Shown here piece after piece: positions 57,701 to 64,000 of a DNA stretch of 64,000 nucleotides. The DNA is taken from positions 1,313,175,324 through 1,313,239,323 of the forward strand of contig NC_090444.1 in assembly GCF_031143425.1 (NCBI RefSeq), written 5' to 3'. The translations under genes and the position numbers were made by a program. Below the pieces are notes generated by a model. That model was not told where the DNA came from and did not search any database. It saw only the letters and a program-made list of their open reading frames with translations. Position 1 is the first letter of the stretch. Every line of letters starts with the position of its first letter. This DNA is from Pleurodeles waltl. Taxonomy: Eukaryota; Chordata; Amphibia; Caudata; Salamandridae.

Positions 57701-60700
57701 AGGCATTTGCAACAAACAAATGCATACCTGGTGGGCATTCATTCGGGCGAGGCAGCCCAACAGAGAGCATGTCAAGCTCTGGCCTCAGCACTGATGGCAG
57801 CCATTGTCCCTGTGTCCAGCCTCCCCCTCCAACCTCCTCCACCCAGACCCAATCCCCTGTACCTCAGCCTATCCCAAGCACACCATTAGCCCAGCATGCA
57901 CACACATCAACACACAAGAGTGGACATGGCAAACATAAGCACCACACATCCCACAGGCACTCACACAAGCACCATACCCATACACACATACCAACATCCA
58001 CTTCCTCCACTGTGTCCTCCTCCTCCACATCTCCCTCCTCCCTCCCAGTCTTGTCTCCACTCACACCTGCATGCACTACATCCTCAGCCACTACCTCCAT
58101 CACCAGCACGCCCATCACCACACACCGCTCAGGTGCACTCACCACCCCCACTACCATTCACACATCCCCAGTGTCCTCTCCCAGTGTGTATGTGAGCCCT
58201 CCTCCCAAAGTACACAAACGCAGGCACACACCCACCCAACAGCCATCCACTTCACAACAGCCTCCAGCCCATGCACCTTCACCCAAATTCAGCAGACTTA
58301 CACCTCCTACAACCACTACCTCTTCCTCCACTACCAAACCCCCTCCATCTACCCGTCCCAGTGTGTCTAAAAAACTTTTCCTGTCAAACTTTGACCTCTT
58401 CCCTTCACCTCCCCCCCGTTCTTCCCCTAGGGCCAGGCTTTCCAGGTCCCAGCCCAGCACCTCAGCCACCACATCCCCAGGCACAGTGGTGCCAGCAACT
58501 GTGGGGTCATGGAGTGCACCAACCATTAGGGCTGCCAGTGTGCCATGTAGCGAGGGCAAGGACATTCCGCCACCTGCCAAGGTGAAAAAGGTGCACACAT
58601 CCCGGAGGGAGAAGCCGAAAACACCAGCCACCAAGGGGTCAGCGAAAACAAAAGGGGATAGTGGAAAGACAACTGCGCCACCATCAAAGGTGGGGAAGGG
58701 CCAAAAACTGAAAGGCAGGTCAGGAGAGGGCATGGTGGCACAGACTGAGGGACCAGTGTGACACCTTCTGTCCACGTCAATCTGTACGGCGGCGAACACC
58801 GCCACCTGCACTGCCTCCGGCATGTCTAAAGCCGCTGCGACAGTCCCAAGCCTCTTCCCCGGTGGGCAGCCGTCCGAGGCTGCAGGAGACATCCTGCTTT
58901 CTCCCTCAGCAGGTGATGACACATGCCTTGCCGCCACAGACCCCGCCGCCAGCACCGCCGCCACAGACCCCGCAGCCAGCACTGCCGCCACAGACCCCGC
59001 CGCCAGCACCGCCACCACAGATCCCGCAGCCAGCACTGCTGCCACAGACCCCACAGCCAGCACCGCCACGACAGACACCACCGCAAGCACCGCCATGACA
59101 GACACCGCCGCAAGCACAGCAAGTGGCCCGCGACGTCCTCCGACAGTGGCACCACCGCTGACATGCCTACCATCCCCAGTGGTCAGTCGTCCGAGGCTGG
59201 TGGTGAGTTCCAGGACCCAGGGCAGCTTCCATGAACTGTCATCACTGTTGTCACCTGCAGGTGGAATGTGAAGCCGCAGCAGAGTGGGGTATGTCACTGC
59301 CTCCATGGAGTATCATGCTACCTGTACCTCGGCAATTTCGTGGCACACACACCCAGGTGTGGTAATTGTACCGGCCACACTGCACGTGGAGCACTCTGGG
59401 CACCAGGCCCCCTCCAGAACCAGTGGAGAGATACATCCACTTCCTCAGTCCTTGGCAAGATGAAGCACTCTGGGCACAAAGCCCCCTCCAGAACCAGTGG
59501 AGAGATACATCCACTACCTCAGTCCTGTCCTTGGCAGGATGAAGCACTCTGGGCACAAAGCCCCCTCAAGAACCAGTGGAGATTCACATCCACTACCTCA
59601 GTCCTTGGCAGGATGAAGCACTCTGGGCACAAAGCCCCCTCCAGAACCAGTGGAGAGATACATCCATTACCTCAGTCCTTGGCAGGATGAAGCACTCTGG
59701 GCACAAAGCCCCCTCCAGAACCAGTGGAGATTCACATCCACTACCTCAGTTCTTGGCAGGATGAAGCACTCTGGGCACAAAGCCCCTTCCAGAACAAGTG
59801 GAGAAAGGCATCCACTTGAGAGACTGTGACTTTGCACTCCCCAGGATAAAGCAGTGGGCAACCCACCCACTGGAGAGACTTGAGAGACTGCGGCTTTGCA
59901 CTCCCCAGGATAAAGCAGTGGGCAACCCACCCACTGGAGAGACTTGAGAGACTGTGGCTTTGCACTCCCCAGGATAAAGCAGTGGGTAACCCACCCACTG
60001 GGGAGACTTGAGAGACTGTGGCTTTGCACTCCCCAGGATAAAGCAGTGGACAAACCACCCACTGGAGAGACTTGAGAGACTGTGTTTTTGCACTCCCCAG
60101 GATAAAGCAGTGGGCAAACCACCCACTGGAGAGACGTGAGAGACTGTGGCTTTGCACTCCCCAGGATACATCAATGGGCATGGAGCCCCCTCGTGCAGCA
60201 GTGGCGTTGTGCGTTCATCTGGCTGAGGTGCCCCACTCCCCCTGAGGTGCCTGTTTCATTTCGATCTGATGCCCCAGCAGTGTTCTCTCCGTTTCCAGTC
60301 AGGTATCATGTGTGGGCTTCGCCCATGTATTTTGGGCCCAGTGGTCCACGGACAATGATTGGTGCACTAGCCGGACTTGTGTAGTTGGTGTACATAATTG
60401 CGTTTACTGGATGTTGAACTTTGATAATGAGATTTCACATGATTACATTCGTTCAAATCAATTCCTTTTGTCCTTGCGTTCTTCCAGGGGGTGGGGGGGT
60501 GTATGTGTACTGTTGCCGCATGTATTTGTGTGTATGGTGTTGTGGGTGGGGGTGTTGCGTTTGTGTGTCACTCTATTTTCCCTCCCCCCTCCCCTGTGTT
60601 GTAGGTGCAGTACTCACCGTGGTCGTCGCCGCCGTCGTTGGTGCTCCTGATAGAAGAGAAGGAAGACGAGCATCGGCAGTATCTGCAATTCGGGCTCCAT
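54726..60700 (-). CDS. Harbinger DDE transposase (three exons, 375 codons, open frame)
   Basis: HARBI1-like nuclease for cut-and-paste transposition. Exon 1 is 60700-60618 (MEPELQILPMLVFLLFYQEH plus an Arg run), exon 2 is 55869-55208 and exon 3 is 55108-54726. Introns are GT-AG and the coding length is 1128 bases, divisible by three with no internal stop. The first catalytic Asp is residue 171 (AAIDGTH), the second is 250 (GDSGYPN) and the Glu is 286 (RRVIERTF), a D250-E286 spacing of 36 typical for this family. The N-terminal part (about 40-120) resembles the helix-turn-helix region of PIF transposases. The C-terminus is acidic (DSEEEEAEEED). Intron 2 splits the Gly249 codon. Residues 199-201 look like a 3-residue insertion relative to the expected MNVQMVCLADQ. 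Exon 1 assignment is inferred; without it a Met at 55892 would give 355 residues. Confidence 0.85.
55109..55207 (-). other. 99-bp intron before the second catalytic Asp of the transposase
   Basis: The donor AATAG|GTGAGG and acceptor TTTGCAG|GTGAC restore WLIGDSGYP across the junction. Copy 1 has an intron of the same length at the same codon (1066-1164). Confidence 0.9.
56040..56314 (+). promoter_or_regulatory. Probable promoter region of gene B, copy 2
   Basis: GC-rich DNA with TACACCGTCGCGGTGGGCGG, CACCGCCGCGG and a CCAAT-box-like AGCCAATGA immediately upstream of the gene B start. It is conserved in outline with 1980-2243. It lies within the proposed first intron of the transposase, on the opposite strand. 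No TATA was chosen. Confidence 0.35.
56315..58761 (+). pseudogene. Harbinger gene B: second SANT/Myb-like protein with Lys-rich tail (frameshifts)
   Basis: Exon 1 is 56315-56428 (MAHVSGERAPAFTSEELEKL to PPDKQ). Exon 2 is 56625-56894 (VSAHQKKGIWHAIAKDV, STHCRKRWEDLHRWSKK) and exon 3 runs from 57268, all with GT-AG junctions. Exons 1-2 form a SANT/Myb-like domain. Then come an acidic Ser-rich linker (TSDSDSSSDGSS), a helical Gln-rich segment (HLQQTNAYLVGIHSGEAAQQ), His-rich and Ser/Thr/Pro-rich tracts (57890-58370) and a Lys-rich histone-H1-like tail (AKVKKVHTSRREKPKTPATK). Lesions are a 1-base deletion at about 56765, two frame changes (about 57500-57600 and 57830) and a TAG at about 57690. 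Copy 1 lacks the two frame changes, so an ancestral protein of well over 600 residues is likely. It lies wholly inside the transposase's proposed first intron. Confidence 0.75.
58762..58929 (+). other. Spacer with GQPSEAAG motif
   Basis: After the gene B stop (TGA 58759-58761) the same frame continues with GGQPSEAAGD, the head motif of the copy 1 coding minisatellite. The stop may therefore be secondary. Confidence 0.4.
58930..59119 (+). repeat. 27-bp minisatellite encoding ATDPAAST repeats
   Basis: Seven units of GCCRCCACAGACCCCGCMGC plus CAGCACC. In the gene B frame they give 9-residue repeats (AATDPAAST). The corresponding place in copy 1 has about 120-bp units instead. Confidence 0.9.
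59391..59815 (+). repeat. 74-bp tandem repeat, copy 2
   Basis: Six units with the anchor GCACTCTGGGCACAAAGCCC at 59391, 59465, 59544, 59618, 59692 and 59766. The period is 74 bp except one of 79 bp, caused by a duplicated GTCCT-type pentamer. Homologous to 7215-7425. Confidence 0.95.
59815..60175 (+). repeat. 64-bp tandem repeat, copy 2
   Basis: Six units with the anchor CTTTGCACTCCCCAGGATAA at 59830, 59894, 59958, 60022, 60086 and 60150, an exact 64-bp period. Homologous to the 55-bp array at 7425-7832, with an extra GAGACTTGA-type 9-mer per unit. Confidence 0.95.
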
Positions 60701-60779
60701 GGCGTCCTGGTTCCTCGTGGGGTGTGGAGAGGTGAGTGTTTTCCCTTCTGTGTACTGTTTCTGCTGTGTTTTTGTTCGC

Positions 60780-61004
60780 GTTCGTTCCGCCCCGGAAAAG
60801 GTGGCGGATAGGCATCTTGTGATAGGGTGGGCGGTACATTGCCTTCCGCCTGTCTGTTGGCGGTTACCGCTGCGCTGTTTGTTTGTACCGCCGTGGCAGT
60901 TGGAGTGTTAAAGTGGCTGTCTATGTTGGAGGTTTCCGCCACCGTCGTAAGCCCATTTTGTTTTCCACCAGCCTGTTTGCGGTATTACCGCCGCTTTAAC
61001 ACCA
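60780..61004. promoter_or_regulatory. Right subterminal region with clustered GGCGGT/ACCGCC motifs; likely transposase promoter
   Basis: It lies between the proposed transposase first exon (minus strand, starts 60700) and the right TIR. It contains GTGGCGGAT, GGGCGGTAC, TTGGCGGTTACCGC, GTACCGCCG, TTCCGCC, GCGGTATTACCGCCGC and AACCGCC. The equivalent region in copy 1 (about 8460-8690) has the same series. The minus-strand promoter role is inferred from position. Confidence 0.4.
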
Positions 61005-61028
61005 ACCGCCAGGGTGGTAATGAGGGCC
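61005..61028. repeat. Right TIR of Harbinger copy 2
   Basis: ACCGCCAGGGTGGTAATGAG then GGCC, followed by the ATA duplication. Confidence 0.95.
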
Positions 61029-61031
61029 ATA

Positions 61032-63843
61032 ATGCCAAACATACTATTCTGGTCAGGCAGGCCTTACTAATGTGTAAAAGGATCCACAGTGTGATTATTA
61101 GAAGTGGTGGGTTTGAATAGTAGTTGGAGTCCTTTCCCTTTTGACACATGCTCCCAGCTTGGAAATGAAAGACAAAATATGTTAGTGATGGCCAATTACA
61201 GAGTGGTTTACTGCTGCTCATTTTGTTCAGCTTAAAACAAAGCCCTGTTATCAGCATACTTCTTCTTTTGGCCAGAGCCTTGTGCCTCCTGGGATCATTT
61301 GAGTCTCCTGCTTTACACATTGACATGTATCAGAAGCCCCAACACAATTGCTGGTATCTTCGTTTCCTCCTGAAGGAGCATCAATGAAGAAGTCAGTGTG
61401 CATTAGATGGAGAAAGGAAGTTCAAACAGACCAATCAGTCTATGGTGAACGTGATGTATTGTTACTCCTGGATTGAATATTTCTTTTGACCCATGAGGTG
61501 TACCAATTCACTGTGGCTTTGGTATGTGCCACATATCATTAAGAGGGATTCAAGGAATGGTAGGAAAAATTAAGGGCATTTGTTACTCCTTTGTACTTTA
61601 GCGGACTAATTTTAAAAAGCCTATCACACCTCAATCTACAGGTTTTAGCAAATCACGTGTGGTGTTGGTGAGGTCAAGATGCTTCAAGTGACTATGATAC
61701 TTTCTGGGTCTTTGGGGTTGTGCTGAGTTGTTGAAGAGTGATGCCCAGAATAGTAGAATAAAAATTGCTTTCTAGTTTAAAGAAAGCACAGGAGAATTGT
61801 ATTTTTTCTAGTTGGTTTCCTTGTTTATTTTAGAGTAGGTGTATGAGCGCCCACACTTTTGTGAATGTGTTATGGTTTTTTGTAAATGAAACCTACTTAT
61901 TTACATTTACATATTTCTCATATGGGTTCATTTTAGGTAGATTAAAGAAATATTCTGACTTAATAGCAAATAGTTCAAAACAGTGTACCTATAGTGAACA
62001 TTCATAGCACAGGAGAAAGTAAAATTCCATCTACTGGAGGAGGAAAGTGTGACTGAGTTTCTTCTCTGCCGCGGGAGTCTTGTCCATAGGTCTGACCCTC
62101 CCCCAACCACTAGAAAGTGGCACTTTCTCCTTTATTGCTCAAGCACACTCTCAAGTTGCACCTGCCCCATAGGAACTCGCACTTGCTTCCTTCGTCACCT
62201 GCGGAATTCCTCTTGCTATCTCACTCCCACCCTTAGGCACTATTGCTTGATCCCCAAAACACTCTCTCACTTCCTAGTCCCATGCACCAGAAGGGCTCTT
62301 GTCTATCCAACCCTCCTATCAGGAGCACCGACTGGGAGCAGGAACCAGCTGTGAGAGGGAGGTAAGCACAGAGCAGAACTAAGAGTCAGGATGGCAGTAC
62401 CGCGGATGTCATTTAAAAAAAAAATGTTTTGTGTACGCAAGAGTACATATCGTTGTGTGTGCGTACATACATGTGTGTTTGTGTATGCATGCACATATAT
62501 CTGAGACTGTGCCTGGATGTATGAGATGTGTGCAAATGTTGTGCCCACCGCCCACCCTGGTAAATTGCTAGCCAAGGGACAATGGGATGAATTGTTAGCA
62601 ACTCGTGGGCATGCACTGGATGACCCTTACCTATGTGTCTTTAAATTCTTACTAAATAAAAGTAATACTTGGCAACTTGTAAGGATCTATGGCATTATGC
62701 CCAATCACACCTAATGTGGTGATAATTATTGGCAACTTACTTCAGTAAGAGGATTCACATGGTCCACCTATGGTAAAATGCTGCCCCTCATATTATTAGA
62801 TTTCTGGGCAACTTGTAGTCAGTATGATGCCCACCACCTAGTTCGTATGCCGGCCCTTGGACCATGGTAACAAATCCTGGCTTCTTGAGGTCATCTCTAG
62901 CATGAAGACGGTCCTGAAAGAATTCTGGGTGTTCTTGAGATATTGAGAAGTGTCAGTTCTGATGGATCTGCCATAGAAACTGAACAAGTATGTGGCTGAA
63001 AGAGATTGGCTAAGAATAAATATTGGGGTATTGTTAAATATTTTTATTTTAAGCTTGTTAAGATGTCTGTCGTGTAGAGCCTAAAGAAAAGAAAATGACA
63101 AGGACTTCACAGGATTTGCCAGGTGTTAAGAATAACCTAGCAGGATGAACATGGCATTCTATCTATTCCCTTGAATGTGCTGTCAATAGGACTGGGACTA
63201 TTCCCAAAGAACTAGTCCTTCAGTGATTTAGTGCTGTCACTAGGAATAGAAGTAAAAAACTAAAAACTGTCAGCATGGACTTCAAGACAAAACAGAAATG
63301 TTAGATTTTAGATGAGTATGCTATCTATCTGATACTAATGCATTCAGAGCAGTGGTGTTGGCGATTTGAAAGTAAATATGCTATTGAACATTCAAGCAAA
63401 ACAAATTTCCTTTCATAGGTAGAAAGTACTGCATGGTCACTACAAACAAATTGTTTGAGCAATCTGTCCCAACATAGACCCATGATGGAGATGTGAAAGA
63501 AGAGATGAATGTGAATCATAATGAGTGTCTTCTGATCAAGACACTATTGGAAAGACCTGGAAGATATGAATGTTATATTTTGTGAGAAATAATGATCAAC
63601 TTCTATAAGATGTAATGTTGGTTAACTTCAATAGAGGCCATTTATTCATCACTAGCATGGGGCAGCAAGGGGAACATTAACAGGCACGGTTCAAACTGCT
63701 AACATCCCTTCTTATCTACCATTCCCAGCAGCATGATGTACAACTGTAATCACAGGTGCACCCATGTCACATTCAACCTATGGCAGACCAAACTGCTGTT
63801 AGCTGTGAAAATACCAAAAAGGCCATCAGGCAAAACTGAGTCA
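61032..63843. other. No recognisable feature
   Basis: Short open frames only. A GT/TA-rich imperfect microsatellite lies at about 62440-62510. No element ends or RNA genes were recognised. Confidence 0.4.
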
Positions 63844-63878
63844 TATATATATATATGTATATATATACTGTATATATA
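63844..63878. repeat. TA microsatellite
   Basis: Alternating AT with single GT and CTG interruptions. Confidence 0.9.
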
Positions 63879-63990
63879 AACACTCCCTTATACGTAAATA
63901 AGGCCACCGGCACTCCGTGAAAGTATAAATAGGATTTAATTCAATCCACACAGGAACGGAGAAAGGCGGAGACGCCGAAAGGGAGTGTTT
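63878..63990. repeat. 113-bp segment with perfect 12-bp terminal inverted repeats
   Basis: AAACACTCCCTT at 63878-63889 and AAGGGAGTGTTT at 63979-63990. A second pair lies inside (GGCACTCCGT / ACGGAG). It may be a small MITE or the end of a larger element cut by the window edge. Confidence 0.5.
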
Positions 63991-64000
63991 GTATTACAGA

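Larger units (their letters stand above)
52118..61028 (+). mobile_element. Full-length three-gene Harbinger DNA transposon (8911 bp), copy 2
   Basis: Bounded by 24-bp TIRs (52118-52141 and 61005-61028) that match at 23 of 24 positions, with a 3-bp duplication ATA (52115-52117 and 61029-61031). It contains gene A (plus strand, 52717 to about 54320), a DDE transposase (minus strand, exons 60700-60618, 55869-55208 and 55108-54726), gene B (plus strand, 56315-58761) and three tandem arrays (58930-60175). Known Harbingers usually carry a transposase and one Myb-like protein, so a second SANT/Myb-like gene is unusual. The transposase frame is intact; genes A and B each have a few lesions. The CpG-rich subterminal regions hold repeated GGCGGT/ACCGCC motifs. 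Confidence 0.93.

Noticed and set aside
58158..59306. 382-codon minus-strand frame
   Set aside because: It lies antisense to the Lys-rich tail and 27-bp repeats of gene B. The apparent Ala/Val repeats are the complement of the minisatellite, and there is no family resemblance.

Overview
This is repeat-dominated vertebrate nuclear DNA with no host gene that I can recognise. Almost every supportable feature is a transposable element or a fragment of one, and many sit inside each other. Coding remnants include PIF/Harbinger, DIRS (tyrosine-recombinase retrotransposon), Ty3/gypsy, L1-type and L2/CR1-type LINEs, a retrovirus-like ERV and a ZMYM1-like hAT. Very long (about 2 kb) LTRs and GC-rich palindromic MITEs are also present. 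This mix, with abundant Harbinger and DIRS, fits a giant salamander genome. A newt, particularly Pleurodeles, is my best guess, from general knowledge that Harbinger elements are unusually abundant there; the species is not provable from the window.

Layout. 1-8708: a decayed Harbinger copy cut by the window start, interrupted by a solo LTR (5082-6859). 9560-12345: a hAT transposase relic split by a 2.35-kb solo LTR (9706-12050). About 14460-22190: an L1-like LINE on the plus strand, interrupted by a complete small Ty3/gypsy element (15541-19321) and an 842-bp MITE (19627-20468). 22195-24190: an L2/CR1-type LINE on the minus strand. 24205-33127: a minus-strand ERV with env, pol and gag remnants and a candidate 2.5-kb LTR. 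33128-38630: nothing recognisable. 38640-48955: several DIRS pieces on both strands, carrying a 171-bp MITE, a 2.09-kb solo LTR and a 630-bp chain-of-hairpins element. 49952-50604: a second hairpin-chain element. 52118-61028: a nearly complete Harbinger of 8911 bp with 24-bp TIRs and a 3-bp target duplication. 61032-64000: mostly unassignable sequence.

The main discovery candidate is this Harbinger family. The copy at 52118-61028 carries three genes instead of the usual two. Gene A (plus strand) is a SANT/Myb-like protein. A DDE transposase on the minus strand has an uninterrupted spliced reading frame of 375 codons. Gene B (plus strand) is a second SANT/Myb-like protein with a His/Pro/Ser/Thr-rich body and a Lys-rich tail. 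The transposase appears to start at the far right end of the element. Its first exon (60618-60700) would be joined to the body across a 4.7-kb intron that holds all of gene B and three tandem-repeat arrays on the other strand. A second 99-bp intron falls immediately before the second catalytic Asp. Both inferences are supported by the partial copy at 1-8708, which keeps the same exon and splice-site arrangement.
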